Notes under the pieces: generated by a model
Databases searched by the model: none
The model's input: only the letters and a program-made list of their open reading frames with translations
Told to the model about the DNA's origin: nothing
NCBI GenBank assembly: GCA_025933775.1
Contig: JAICZH010000025.1
Span: 1 to 35,354, forward strand
Reading direction: 5' to 3'
Length of the DNA: 35,354 nt
Origin: Chitinophagaceae bacterium
GTDB lineage: Bacteria; Bacteroidota; Bacteroidia; Chitinophagales; Chitinophagaceae
Shown here: positions 24,182 through 32,807 of the stretch, in pieces
Position numbering within the stretch: position 1 is the stretch's first letter
Layout of the letters: the number at the start of each line of letters is the position of its first letter
Translations under genes and position numbers: made by a program

Positions 24182-24916
24182 TTAATTCGATGGCTTATAC
24201 ATTTTTTCATCAACAGGTTGATTCACTTTAATAGTATCAAACGTCATAGAACCTGCTCCCATGCCGGTTCCTTCGGTGGTGATGGTTTGTGGAAACATAA
24301 CGCCGTCAAAATCTTTATAATCGCTGTAATCAGTTATTACTTCTGTTGGACCGTTATTATTTCTTCTTCCGGCATCTATTTCATGTTTGGTTTGTATAAG
24401 CAAATTTGTTTTTGTATCAATCATATAAGTGGATTCTTTTTTTGAAGAATCTGTAAGAATTATTTTCCAGGCTTCTTTTCCATTCACGGTATCTTTTCCG
24501 GCTAAAGTTGCTTTATAACCTTTGGCTGTATAATTTACCAAAGGACCGGCAATATCAAGTTGGTCTTGCTGGGCTTTTAATCTGTCAGCAGGTATTTCTT
24601 CCGCCTTGTCCGACCGCATTGGAATATACATCCAGCCTTTATCCGGCGTAACAATTGTATAACCAGAATTTCCACCAAATTCAAAATCAACCCTGTTCAG
24701 TTTTCCATCAACTTTAGTAACCTTTACCTGCACTTCACCACCCTGCATTTGCCGGGTTCCTTCCAAATAAAGCGTTTTTAGTGAAGTTAATTTATCTTTT
24801 CCGCCACGTGCAGTGATGTATTGATTAATTACATCATCCACTGATTGCGCATTGGCAAATTGTACAAAAAATACAAGTGCCAAAATGAATACGACAAACA
24901 AATAAATATTTTTCAT
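24182..24916 (-). CDS. Periplasmic LolA/LolB-fold protein (outer-membrane lipoprotein-sorting-like)
   Basis: 244 residues with a signal peptide (1-23, ending FANAQ). The sequence SVDDVINQYITARGGKDKLTSLKTLYLEGTR is the standard opening of Bacteroidota proteins of the LolA-like superfamily. A half-barrel of beta strands follows (YTIVTPDKGWMYIP, KEAWKIILTDSSKKESTYMIDTKTNLLIQTKHE). The final YSDYKDFDGVMFPQTI is also typical. Such proteins hold a hydrophobic ligand in the periplasm. True LolA in a pathway is usually shorter (~200 residues), so I assign only the fold. It is monocistronic with a strong terminator, and divergent from adenine deaminase. Confidence 0.8.
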   Translation of the reverse strand: MKNIYLFVVFILALVFFVQFANAQSVDDVINQYITARGGKDKLTSLKTLYLEGTRQMQGGEVQVKVTKVDGKLNRVDFEFGGNSGYTIVTPDKGWMYIPMRSDKAEEIPADRLKAQQDQLDIAGPLVNYTAKGYKATLAGKDTVNGKEAWKIILTDSSKKESTYMIDTKTNLLIQTKHEIDAGRRNNNGPTEVITDYSDYKDFDGVMFPQTITTEGTGMGAGSMTFDTIKVNQPVDEKMYKPSN

Positions 24917-25026
24917 TTTTAAAAATTTTATATGAAGGTAAGAGAATAATTAAGCGAATCATTTTTTTTCATATTGAGATTTAATAATAAATTTAATTGA
25001 ATTGTGAATGGATAAAAATTTTACAA

Positions 25027-26649
25027 ATGAATTTTACCATCAAAGCAAATATTGTTGACATAGAAAATAAAAAAATTTTTTATGGTGAGTTGCAAATTGA
25101 TAATGGAAAAATAATTGCTATAAATGAATTAGAAAATCAAAAAAAAGATGCTCCTTTTATTTTACCAGGCTTTATTGATGCACATGTGCACATAGAAAGT
25201 TCCATGCTCGTTCCTTCTGAATTTGCAAAGCTGGCTGTTGTGCATGGAACAATTGCTACCATCAGCGATCCGCATGAAATAGCCAATGTGTGCGGCTTTC
25301 AGGGCGTTGAGTATATGATTGAAAATGGAAAAACAGTTCCTTTTAAATTTTATTTCGGTGCACCAAGCTGTGTGCCTGCAACAGATTTTGAAACCGCAGG
25401 CGCTTCGCTTAATGCAAAAGAAGTTGATACACTTTTGGCAAAAGAAGAAATAAATTATTTAAGTGAGATGATGAATTTTCCAGGTGTATTGCATCACAAT
25501 GAAGAAGTAGAAGCGAAAATTAATTCAGCTAAAATTTATAATAAACCAATTGACGGGCATGCGCCGGCATTAAGAGGCGAAGATGCAAAAAAATATATTG
25601 AAGCAGGCATCAGCACCGACCACGAATGTTTTACAAAAGAAGAAGCGCTTGAAAAATTGCAATACGGAATGAAAATTTTGATTCGTGAAGGAAGCGCTGC
25701 AAAAAATTTTGAAGCATTGATTGATTTGCTGAACGACTATGAAAATGAAATGATGTTTTGCAGCGATGACAAACATCCGGATAGTTTGGTGAAAGGTCAT
25801 ATAAATGATTTATGCAAAAGAGCTGTTGCAAAAAATATAGATGTATTTAAAGTTTTAAAAGCTGTATGCATTAATCCGGTAAAACATTATAACATGAAAG
25901 TTGGGTTACTGAAAGCCGGTGACAGTGCAGATTTCATTGTAGTAAACGATTTAATAAATTTTGAAGTTATAAAAACTTTTATCAATGGAATACTGGTTGC
26001 TGAAAATGGAATTTCAAAAATTGATGCGCCAAAAGCAGCTTTGATAAATAATTTTAATTGCAGTAAAAAACAAGTTTCTGATTTTCTTTTTAAAAAAAAT
26101 AATGATGAAAAAATTATTGCAATTGAAGCATTGGATGGGCAATTAATTACCAATAAAATTCTTATTGCTCCAAAAAATAAAAATGATTTTTATGTAAGCG
26201 ATGTAAAAAAAGATATTTTAAAAATTGCAGTTGTTAATCGTTATAAAGATGCACCTGTTGCCATTGGATTTATAAAAAATTTCGGATTAAAAAAAGGAGC
26301 CATTGCATCTTCGGTTACGCATGATAGTCATAACATGATTGCTGTTGGTGCAGATGATGAAAGCATTTGTAACGCAGTGAATTTAATTATTGAAAACAAA
26401 GGTGGAATAAGTTGTGTTGATAAAAATAAAAAAGCTATTTTACCCTTACCTGTTGCAGGTTTGATGAGCAATGAAGATGGATATGCGATTGCAGAAAAGT
26501 ACACGCAAATTGATAAAGCTGCGAAAGATTTCGGTTCCAAATTATCGGCTCCATTTATGACTTTATCTTTTATGGCATTGTTAGTAATTCCTCATGTAAA
26601 GCTGAGTGATTTGGGATTGTTTGATGGAGATGAATTTAAATTAATTTGA
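25027..26649 (+). CDS. ade: Adenine deaminase
   Basis: 540 residues from the ATG at 25027. An upstream in-frame TTG (24997) would add ten residues unlike the family, so the ATG is chosen. The enzyme converts adenine to hypoxanthine in purine salvage and is a metal-dependent amidohydrolase. Motifs: [14 protein letters not shown] near residue 44 with the HxH metal ligands, [42 protein letters not shown] and [11 protein letters not shown], with the C-terminal adenine deaminase domain ending in [11 protein letters not shown]. sucD follows on the same strand after 123 bp, and that gene has its own -7 box. Confidence 0.95.
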   Translation: MNFTIKANIVDIENKKIFYGELQIDNGKIIAINELENQKKDAPFILPGFIDAHVHIESSMLVPSEFAKLAVVHGTIATISDPHEIANVCGFQGVEYMIENGKTVPFKFYFGAPSCVPATDFETAGASLNAKEVDTLLAKEEINYLSEMMNFPGVLHHNEEVEAKINSAKIYNKPIDGHAPALRGEDAKKYIEAGISTDHECFTKEEALEKLQYGMKILIREGSAAKNFEALIDLLNDYENEMMFCSDDKHPDSLVKGHINDLCKRAVAKNIDVFKVLKAVCINPVKHYNMKVGLLKAGDSADFIVVNDLINFEVIKTFINGILVAENGISKIDAPKAALINNFNCSKKQVSDFLFKKNNDEKIIAIEALDGQLITNKILIAPKNKNDFYVSDVKKDILKIAVVNRYKDAPVAIGFIKNFGLKKGAIASSVTHDSHNMIAVGADDESICNAVNLIIENKGGISCVDKNKKAILPLPVAGLMSNEDGYAIAEKYTQIDKAAKDFGSKLSAPFMTLSFMALLVIPHVKLSDLGLFDGDEFKLI

Positions 26650-26745
26650 AAATTAGAAAATCTAAAAAATTAATTGAACGATTGGAGATAGAATTTCAGT
26701 TCAAAAAAGATAAAATTAAGAAAATGCATTTTCCCTTCGAGAGGC

Positions 26746-26753
26746 TATATTTG
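26746..26753 (+). promoter_or_regulatory. -7 box of the sucD promoter
   Basis: TATATTTG is an exact match to TAnnTTTG and lies 19 nt before the sucD start codon. No convincing -33 TTTG was seen at 17-23 nt upstream. Confidence 0.45.
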
Positions 26754-26772
26754 CGCAATTAAAAAATCATTC

Positions 26773-27645
26773 ATGTCGGTATTAGTAAATAAAAATTCAA
26801 AAATTTTAGTACAAGGTTTTACAGGCACGGAAGGAACATTTCATGCTACGCAAATGATAGAATATGGAACTGATGTGGTGGGTGGCGTAACGCCCAACAA
26901 AGGTGGAACGATACATTTGAGCAAACCTGTTTTTAATACCGTAGAAGAAGCAGTAAAAGAAACTGGCGCTGATGTAAGCATTATTTTTGTACCGCCTGCC
27001 TTTGCTGCTGATGCGATAATGGAAGCTGCTGATGCAGGAATAAAATTAATTGTATGCATTACCGAAGGCATACCCGTGCAGGATATGGTAAAAGTAAAAA
27101 GTTTTTTATTGGATACGCCTTCAAGATTGATTGGACCAAATTGCCCGGGGGTTATTACGGCAGATGAATGCAAAGTCGGTATTATGCCTGGCTTCATTTT
27201 TAAAAAAGGAAAAATAGGAATTGTTTCCAAATCGGGAACGCTTACTTATGAAGCCGCAGACCAGGTTGCAAAAGCAGGGCTTGGAATATCAACAGCGATA
27301 GGCATTGGCGGCGATCCGATTATTGGTACAACCACCAAAGAAGCTGTTGAACTTTTTATGAATGATAAAGAAACAGATGGCATTGTAATGATTGGAGAAA
27401 TTGGCGGCAACATGGAAGCAGAAGCTGCAAGATGGATAAAAGAAAATTCAAAAAAACCAGTTGTAGGATTTATTGCCGGGCAAACGGCCCCTGCAGGAAG
27501 AAGAATGGGACATGCCGGCGCAATTGTTGGCGGCGCAGAAGATACTGCCGCTGCTAAAATGAAAATACTTTCCGAATGTGGTGTTCATGTAGTAGCCAGC
27601 CCTGCTGATATTGGTAAAACAATGGCGGAAGTGATGAAAAATTAA
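26773..27645 (+). CDS. sucD: Succinyl-CoA ligase alpha subunit
   Basis: 290 residues. With SucB/SucC beta it converts succinyl-CoA to succinate while making GTP or ATP in the TCA cycle. The CoA-binding start [18 protein letters not shown] is present. The domain-linking GPNCPGVI and the [16 protein letters not shown] stretch are also present. The phosphorylated His is H247 in [12 protein letters not shown]. The beta subunit gene (sucC) is not in the window; in many bacteria the two are adjacent, so here they are split. It is convergent with ccmB, with a 61-bp gap. Confidence 0.96.
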   Translation: MSVLVNKNSKILVQGFTGTEGTFHATQMIEYGTDVVGGVTPNKGGTIHLSKPVFNTVEEAVKETGADVSIIFVPPAFAADAIMEAADAGIKLIVCITEGIPVQDMVKVKSFLLDTPSRLIGPNCPGVITADECKVGIMPGFIFKKGKIGIVSKSGTLTYEAADQVAKAGLGISTAIGIGGDPIIGTTTKEAVELFMNDKETDGIVMIGEIGGNMEAEAARWIKENSKKPVVGFIAGQTAPAGRRMGHAGAIVGGAEDTAAAKMKILSECGVHVVASPADIGKTMAEVMKN

Positions 27646-27706
27646 TAACTCAATTTGAAAATTTGAAAATTAGCAAATAGTAAGCATAGAACATTTTCCC
27701 CATTAA

Positions 27707-28360
27707 CTAATCCTTCCATAAAAAAGGAAACAACACCACTGCCAGTACAATTACCAAAACATCTAAAGCAATTAATAAAAGTGTTATCTGCAATAAAGCG
27801 CCTTGCCTGAAAACCTCGCCAAATGCGGATTTGGACAACCTTATCAATAATAACAATTGCGGAATAATTAATGGAAAACCGAGTATTGCCATCACTGCTG
27901 CATTTTGTTGCGCTTTCGCAGCAATAGCCGCCATTAAAGTAAATACAAGGCTTAAACTAATTCCGCCAAGACAGGCAATACCTATAAATTGTACATAATT
28001 TTCTAAAGGATTTCCCAATAAAATTTTGAATAATAAAAGGCTTAGTAGAACCATTATCAACATCACCACTGTACTGTAAATAAGTTTTGCAATAATAAAA
28101 TGTACCGGGCTGGTGATGGAAAAAAAATAAAGCATCCGGCCTTTGCTTTCCTGCAAAAAACTTTTGGCAACTGCATTTACACACACAAACAATTGTATCA
28201 TCCAAAAAATACCATTATATACATTGCTCTCCGGTTGTCCCATTGCGAGGTACAAAACAAAAATTGTAGAAGCCACATATAATAATATTCCAAAAAAAGT
28301 ATGCTGCTGCCGCAGCTCAAGCAAAAAATCTTTTTTTAATAAAGTAAAAATTTTAGACAC
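27707..28360 (-). CDS. ccmB: Heme exporter membrane protein CcmB
   Basis: 217 residues with six transmembrane segments. The N-terminus (MSKIFTLLKKDFLLELRQQHTFFGILLYVASTIFVLYLA) and the central KSFLQESKGRMLYFFSITSPVHFIIAKL are the family signature. CcmB is the permease of the CcmAB transporter of system I cytochrome c maturation, which handles heme at the inner membrane. ccmA and ccmC are not adjacent, though ccmC often follows ccmB in Bacteroidota. The gene seems to end before the start of any neighbour, and the gap to tdk holds an inverted repeat. Confidence 0.92.
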   Translation of the reverse strand: MSKIFTLLKKDFLLELRQQHTFFGILLYVASTIFVLYLAMGQPESNVYNGIFWMIQLFVCVNAVAKSFLQESKGRMLYFFSITSPVHFIIAKLIYSTVVMLIMVLLSLLLFKILLGNPLENYVQFIGIACLGGISLSLVFTLMAAIAAKAQQNAAVMAILGFPLIIPQLLLLIRLSKSAFGEVFRQGALLQITLLLIALDVLVIVLAVVLFPFLWKD

Positions 28361-28392
28361 GAATTCCCAATTTTTTATTACACGAATGAAAT

Positions 28393-28466
28393 CGAATTAC
28401 ACGAATTTTTTTCTGACTAAAAACATTAATAAAAATCTTTCCTTTATGCTTAATTCGTGTAATTCG
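28393..28466. repeat. 15-bp perfect inverted repeat between ccmB and tdk
   Basis: CGAATTACACGAATT (28393-28407) and AATTCGTGTAATTCG (28452-28466), with a 44-nt loop. Variants of the same word (TTACACGAATG at about 28379-28388, CGCAAAAAATTCGAGTAAT after the right arm) surround it. It is a typical 'ATTCGTG' word-repeat patch and has no obvious function. Confidence 0.7.
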
Positions 28467-28509
28467 CAAAAAATTCGAGTAATAGAATTTTAAGTTTAAT
28501 GAATTTTAA

Positions 28510-29085
28510 TTATATCGAATTTCCCAACGCTGCACATACACGGCATCGTGGTTCATAAATATCTTTCTCGCCAAGCATTACCTGTGCATCGCCAGAAACT
28601 TTGCGATAGCTTACATTGGCAATGTTTCCACATTTTACACATATCGCATGAAGTTTGGTAATATAATCTGCAATGGCAAGCAGCCTCGGCATTTGCCCAA
28701 AAGGATTGCCTTTATAATCCATATCCAATCCGGCAACAATCACCCTGATTCCTTTTAAAGCAAGCTGCTCGCATACTTTCACAATCTCATCATCAAAAAA
28801 CTGTGCTTCGTCAATGCCCACCACATCTACATCCTGGGCAAGCATTAATATCGTTTGCGAATTATTAACCGGCGTAGATTGAATTTTATTTTCATCGTGG
28901 CTTACAATTTTTACTTCATCGAATCGTACATCCACCGAAGGTTTAAATATTTCAGTTTTCAGGTTTGCAATTGCAACTCTTTTTAGACGACGTATTAATT
29001 CTTCCGTTTTTCCGCTAAACATGCTTCCGCAAATCACTTCAATCCACCCACGACGTTCTCCACTGAAGTTAGGTTCTATAAACAT
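28510..29085 (-). CDS. tdk: Thymidine kinase
   Basis: 191 residues of the type II thymidine kinase family. It phosphorylates thymidine with ATP in dTTP salvage. Motifs: P-loop GSMFSGKT (residues 20-27), DEAQFFDDE near 96, [12 protein letters not shown], and a zinc site formed by CVKCG and CRVCA in the C-terminal lasso domain. The length matches the family. The neighbour 29212 is divergent, with a 126-bp gap. A TAACCTTG at about 29132 on the minus strand, one base off the -7 consensus, is the only promoter hint. Confidence 0.96.
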   Translation of the reverse strand: MFIEPNFSGERRGWIEVICGSMFSGKTEELIRRLKRVAIANLKTEIFKPSVDVRFDEVKIVSHDENKIQSTPVNNSQTILMLAQDVDVVGIDEAQFFDDEIVKVCEQLALKGIRVIVAGLDMDYKGNPFGQMPRLLAIADYITKLHAICVKCGNIANVSYRKVSGDAQVMLGEKDIYEPRCRVCAALGNSI

Positions 29086-29211
29086 TTTTTGTATTTCATT
29101 TTAAAATTCAATTTGTAACTTGCCATATTGCAAGGTTAAATGATTTTGGGATAAATTAAAACATTCATTTATTACTTTGCAAAAATCCAAATTTAATCTT
29201 ATACATTCTGC

Positions 29212-29952
29212 ATGGAAAGAGTGTCAACACTCATAAAAAAATTACAAAAGCAACTTGATGAAAATGCATCTGCGTCTATGCTTTTGCATACGGTACAAAT
29301 GTTGCAGGCAGAATTACAAAGCCAGTCTGAAGTAAAAAAAGAAATAAGCCAGGATAAAGTTTGTGTTATCATGCCCGTTTCTTTCAGCAGTTTTTATCAA
29401 CAAAAAACTGAAGATGGTATAATTACAAATTTTTCTGAAGAAAAAATTATTGAAGTGCTGCAGGTAGATGAAAAAGAAATTGAAAAAGAATTGGAACAAA
29501 TAAAAAGAAATGCAGAAGCGGTGAACTCGATGAGCAATCATGTAAAGCGTCCTTTTGTTTATGATCCTATTGAAGACGTGCCCACGCTTGCTCATCAAAC
29601 TCCGATAGAAAAAAAATTTGCTGCAAATGAGGAAACTTCTTTTGAATATCCTGAATCGTTAAACGACCGGCTGAAAGAAGTAAGAATTGAGCTTTCAGAA
29701 AAATTAACAGAAGCTCCGATTAAAGATTTAAAAAAAGCAATCGGTGTAAACGATCGTTTTCTTTTTATAAATGAATTATTTCGCGGCGATGAAGCTATGT
29801 ATGAACGAAGCATAAAAACTATTCAAAATTTTTTAATACTTGCTGAAGCAGAATATTGGATAAAAAGAGAATTAAAAATAAAAATTGGCTGGCACGATAA
29901 CGATCCTGTTGTAAAACAATTCGATCATTTGGTAAGAAGAAGATTTCTTTGA
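29212..29952 (+). CDS. Conserved hypothetical cytoplasmic protein of Bacteroidota
   Basis: 246 residues, no signal peptide, no membrane segment. Residues ~1-40 and ~70-105 have coiled-coil-like Leu/Glu/Lys heptads (VDEKEIEKELEQIKRNAEAV). The best conserved part as I recall it is DLKKAIGVNDRFLFINELFRGDEAMYERSIKTIQNF, residues 174-209, which I recognise from many Bacteroidota hypothetical proteins without a function. The gene overlaps the convergent waaA stop by 28 bp. A near -7 match (TTACTTTG at about 29175) lies upstream. Confidence 0.75.
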   Translation: MERVSTLIKKLQKQLDENASASMLLHTVQMLQAELQSQSEVKKEISQDKVCVIMPVSFSSFYQQKTEDGIITNFSEEKIIEVLQVDEKEIEKELEQIKRNAEAVNSMSNHVKRPFVYDPIEDVPTLAHQTPIEKKFAANEETSFEYPESLNDRLKEVRIELSEKLTEAPIKDLKKAIGVNDRFLFINELFRGDEAMYERSIKTIQNFLILAEAEYWIKRELKIKIGWHDNDPVVKQFDHLVRRRFL

Positions 29953-31211
29953 ATGTATTCAATAATTTTTTGCGAAGCGCCGGCATTATTGTAAATATAT
30001 TTTTTAGCGGCAACTCCTCTTGAAGTTATTTCGTCTTCATTATTCAATAAATTATTTACAATCTTTTCAAGTTCCAATGCATTATCAATACTTATAGCGC
30101 CACCACAATCAATTAGTTCTTCCGCTTCAAAATTTTTTTCATATTCAGGGCCAAAAATTACAGGTTTGCCATACACTGCCGCTTCCAGAATATTATGCAA
30201 TCCATTATAGCCAAATCCGCCACCAACGTAGGTTATGGTAGCATAATGATACAATCTTGAAAGCATCCCGATATTGTCAATGATAAGGCAATTGGGTTGC
30301 CAGTTTCCGATTGCCGGTTGCCGGCTGTCGGTTGTCGGTTGTCCTTCTTTTATCCACTCCGAATAAAATATTGAATTAGAAAATTCTTTTTTTACATCTG
30401 CAAGATTTTCTTCATCAATTTCATGCGGAGCAATTATAAATTTTATTTCTGGATGGGTTCTTACAAAGTGCGTCCATTCGGCTTCATCATCTTCCCAGGT
30501 GCTTCCTGCCACAATCACTTTTTTATCTTCACAAAAATTTTTGATGCCATCCACTTCTGTAAAATTTTCTGCAATATTTATAACACGGTCGCAACGGGTA
30601 TCTCCTGTTACAATAATTTTTTCTTCAGTAATTAATTTTTGTAATTGTTTTTTTGAAGATAAATTTTGGACAAAAAAACAAGTAAAGCATGTAAGCATTT
30701 TTCTATAAAAATTTCCATACCATTTAAAAAAAATCTGATTGCTTTGATACACGCCGGAAATTAATAACAATGGAATATTTCTTTTTTTTATTTCCTGTAA
30801 ATAATAATACCAGTATTCATATTTTACCCAAAGAATAAGATCAGGTTTTAAAATGCTTAATAATTTTTTTGCATTGCTATGAGAATCCATCGGCAGATAA
30901 TAAATGTTTTTAAATTCTTTATTATTTTTTGCAATCTCATAACCCGAAGGAGAAAAAAAAGTAATTACAATAAAAACTTCAGGATAGTTTTCAATTATTT
31001 TTTTTAAAACAGGCCGTCCCTGCTCAAACTCGCCAAGGCTGGCCGCGTGCATCCATACTTTTTTCTGGCTGTTAGCCGGATAAGTATTTTGTAAATTTTC
31101 AAAAAAATTTTTTCTGCCTTTGATCCACAGTTTTGCTTTTTTATTCCCGATGGAAACAAAGCGAATACCAAGAGAATAAAATGTGAGAAAGAGATGGTAC
31201 AATAAAATCAA
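29925..31211 (-). CDS. waaA: 3-deoxy-D-manno-octulosonic-acid (Kdo) transferase
   Basis: 428 residues, glycosyltransferase family 30. It adds Kdo to lipid A precursor from CMP-Kdo at the cytoplasmic side of the inner membrane. An N-terminal hydrophobic segment (1-20) is followed by the donor/acceptor domains: VWMHAASLGEFEQGRPVL near 52, LLISGVY, VTGDTRCDRV, VAGSTWEDDE near 240, FIIAPHEI and the final YVGGGFGYNGLHNILEAAVYGKPVIFGPEY. Between GQ at about residue 291 and CLIIDNIGMLS is a Gln/Pro-rich insert (QPTTDSRQPAIGNWQPN) that looks repeat-derived. With it the length is near the usual ~410-425 plus 17. The promoter TAGATTTG lies at 31236-31229. Confidence 0.93.
   Translation of the reverse strand: MILLYHLFLTFYSLGIRFVSIGNKKAKLWIKGRKNFFENLQNTYPANSQKKVWMHAASLGEFEQGRPVLKKIIENYPEVFIVITFFSPSGYEIAKNNKEFKNIYYLPMDSHSNAKKLLSILKPDLILWVKYEYWYYYLQEIKKRNIPLLLISGVYQSNQIFFKWYGNFYRKMLTCFTCFFVQNLSSKKQLQKLITEEKIIVTGDTRCDRVINIAENFTEVDGIKNFCEDKKVIVAGSTWEDDEAEWTHFVRTHPEIKFIIAPHEIDEENLADVKKEFSNSIFYSEWIKEGQPTTDSRQPAIGNWQPNCLIIDNIGMLSRLYHYATITYVGGGFGYNGLHNILEAAVYGKPVIFGPEYEKNFEAEELIDCGGAISIDNALELEKIVNNLLNNEDEITSRGVAAKKYIYNNAGASQKIIEYIQRNLLLTK
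30292..30345. repeat. CCGGTTGCCGG-type word repeat inside waaA
   Basis: Read on the plus strand the segment is built of tandem variants of 'TTGCCGG/TTGTCGG/TTGCCAG' words. On the minus strand it is in frame and gives the Gln/Pro-rich insert of WaaA. The same words are typical of intergenic patches in this group. The insert is a multiple of three, so the gene stays open. Confidence 0.7.
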
Positions 31212-31228
31212 AATGAAATATTTTCTTA

Positions 31229-31260
31229 CAAATCTAATTTCTCAAAAATAAATGAACAAT
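31229..31260 (-). promoter_or_regulatory. Promoter of waaA
   Basis: On the minus strand TTG (within 31260-31257), 20 nt, then TAGATTTG (31236-31229), an exact -7 match. The start codon at 31211 is 17 nt further. Confidence 0.6.
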
Positions 31261-31349
31261 TTCAATAACTCATTTTTGATTACTGATTCTTTTATTTGAC
31301 AAGAAAAAGAATGCGGATATTTGCTCCAAATTATTTGGTTAGTTTTTAA

Positions 31350-31357
31350 TATTTTTG
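31350..31357 (+). promoter_or_regulatory. -7 box 4 nt upstream of the nucleotidyltransferase start (leaderless candidate)
   Basis: TATTTTTG is an exact TAnnTTTG match, ending 4 nt before the ATG at 31362. TTTG occurs 12 and 26 nt upstream, both off the usual spacing, so the -33 box is uncertain. Confidence 0.45.
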
Positions 31358-31361
31358 AAGC

Positions 31362-31682
31362 ATGCTAAGCAGAATGCAAATAGATAAATTAATTGAAGAA
31401 ATTGTTTCAGGATATGCCCCTGAAAAAATTTATCTCTTTGGTTCTTATACAACAAATAAACAAACCGCCAATAGCGATGTTGATTTGCTTATAATAAAAG
31501 AAACTTCAAAAAGAAAGATAGAAAGAAACCGTGAAGTGCGCAGATGTATCAAAACATATCCTGAAAATGGTATTGATATTTTTGTTTTCACCTCACAAGA
31601 ATTACAACAGGGGTTAAATCAAATTATCAACATTGGTAAAGAAGCTGTTACCACAGGAAAACTTTTATATGAAAGAGTTTGA
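31362..31682 (+). CDS. Minimal nucleotidyltransferase (MNT, Pol-beta superfamily)
   Basis: 106 residues. The catalytic pattern is complete: GS (27-28) in YLFGSYTTNKQTANSDVDLL, with D39 and D41, and a third acidic residue D72 in ENGIDIFVF. This is the family of small nucleotidyltransferases that pair with HEPN proteins. In studied pairs the MNT acts as antitoxin, adding AMP to the HEPN toxin. The HEPN gene starts at 31669, 14 bp before this stop, so the two are translationally coupled. Alternative internal Met at residue 5 is possible. Promoter TATTTTTG is 4 nt upstream. Confidence 0.88.
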   Translation: MLSRMQIDKLIEEIVSGYAPEKIYLFGSYTTNKQTANSDVDLLIIKETSKRKIERNREVRRCIKTYPENGIDIFVFTSQELQQGLNQIINIGKEAVTTGKLLYERV

Positions 31683-32049
31683 AAAGTGGATTAAAAAAGC
31701 TGAAAGCGATTTGCTGGTAATAAAAAATAATTTGGCAGCAGATGAAATACCTATTGATGCCTGCTGTTTTCATGCGCAGCAAGCCGCAGAAAAATATTTA
31801 AAAGCTTACCTTGTTTCAAAGAGAATAAATTTTCCTAAAATTCATGACTTGCAGGCGCTGCTTAATTTGTGCATTGAAATTAATACGGCATTTAATCAAT
31901 TAAACGATTACGCAATGCGGCTTTCAGATTATTCAATTGCACCAAGATATCCTGACGCTTTTGATGATCTTACCATCAATGATGCAGAAAATGCTCAGAA
32001 AGATGCGATAGCAATAAAAGATTTTGTTTTAAAAAATTTCTTCGATTAA
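31669..32049 (+). CDS. HEPN-domain protein, partner of the nucleotidyltransferase
   Basis: 126 residues from the ATG at 31669. An in-frame GTG (31633) would reach far into the MNT gene and is not favoured. The all-helical HEPN fold is suggested by WIKKAESDLLVIKNNL and DACCFHAQQAAEKYLKAYLVSKRINFPKIHDLQALL. The late RYPDAFDDLTINDAENA is typical of the family. The RNase motif RX4HXY seen in characterised HEPN toxins is not present. An R52-X6-H59 occurs, but in the loop before the conserved HDL, so RNase activity is doubtful. The role could be regulatory or stress-linked; a toxin-antitoxin label is unproven. Confidence 0.85.
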   Translation: MKEFEKWIKKAESDLLVIKNNLAADEIPIDACCFHAQQAAEKYLKAYLVSKRINFPKIHDLQALLNLCIEINTAFNQLNDYAMRLSDYSIAPRYPDAFDDLTINDAENAQKDAIAIKDFVLKNFFD

Positions 32050-32060
32050 TTCTATTGACC

Positions 32061-32807
32061 ATGGAAGTACATCATCATCCCGATCTTCATCATAAGAAAA
32101 AAAATTTCAAAGAATTTTTTCTTGAATTCATTATGATATTTCTTGCCGTAACGCTTGGATTTATTGCAGAAAATATAAGAGAAATAATAACCAATCACGA
32201 AACAGAAAAGCATTATGTACAAAGTCTTATTAATGATCTTAATGAAGACACAACTCATATGAACCTGGCTCTAAGAGACAACCAGTCAAAAGAAGATTCT
32301 TTGAAAAAGCTTGTTCAACTGGCAAGTGCAAATTTTTCCAAACCGGAAAACAGGGCTAAACTTTATAACTACACTTCAAAGGGAGTTGGTTACTATGCTT
32401 TGTTTAAAGCCAATGATGCTACGATGATGCAACTGAAAACATCAGGTTTACAATTGATAAAAAAAGGTCATGTTGCAGACAGCATTGCAAGCTATGATGT
32501 GAAATTAAAAATCATTTATGCAGCTGAAGATTTATATACAAAGGCAACCAATGAAGCATTAGAAGCCGCGCAGCAATTGCTTGATCTTTCGGCGAGGTAT
32601 GACACAACTTATTTTGATACGAGTATTGGCTTTAAAAATGTAATGTTGCCTTTATTTGAAGATAACAATTCAAGCCTGCCAAGGTTTTTTAATAAAATAG
32701 ATTTTGAAATTGGGGCTACACAAAATTATATCTACAATATCAGAAAAGGATTGCCTTTTGCAGAACGATTAATTAGTTACCTTAAAAAAGAATACGATTT
32801 AAAATAA
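32061..32807 (+). CDS. Histidine-rich, membrane-anchored protein of unknown function
   Basis: 248 residues from the ATG at 32061; a TTG at 32055 is also in frame. The N-terminus is histidine-rich (MEVHHHPDLHHKKK), followed by one transmembrane segment (about 19-40, FFLEFIMIFLAVTLGFIAENI) and a large outer or inner domain with helices (NDLNEDTTHMNLALRDNQSKEDSLKKLV). The N-terminal His block plus LEFIMIFLAVTLGFIAE is a pattern I know from many Bacteroidota hypothetical proteins without function. It starts 11 bp after the HEPN stop and hemL follows directly (TAA then ATG), so the four genes may be one operon. Metal binding by the His block is only a guess. Confidence 0.8.
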   Translation: MEVHHHPDLHHKKKNFKEFFLEFIMIFLAVTLGFIAENIREIITNHETEKHYVQSLINDLNEDTTHMNLALRDNQSKEDSLKKLVQLASANFSKPENRAKLYNYTSKGVGYYALFKANDATMMQLKTSGLQLIKKGHVADSIASYDVKLKIIYAAEDLYTKATNEALEAAQQLLDLSARYDTTYFDTSIGFKNVMLPLFEDNNSSLPRFFNKIDFEIGATQNYIYNIRKGLPFAERLISYLKKEYDLK

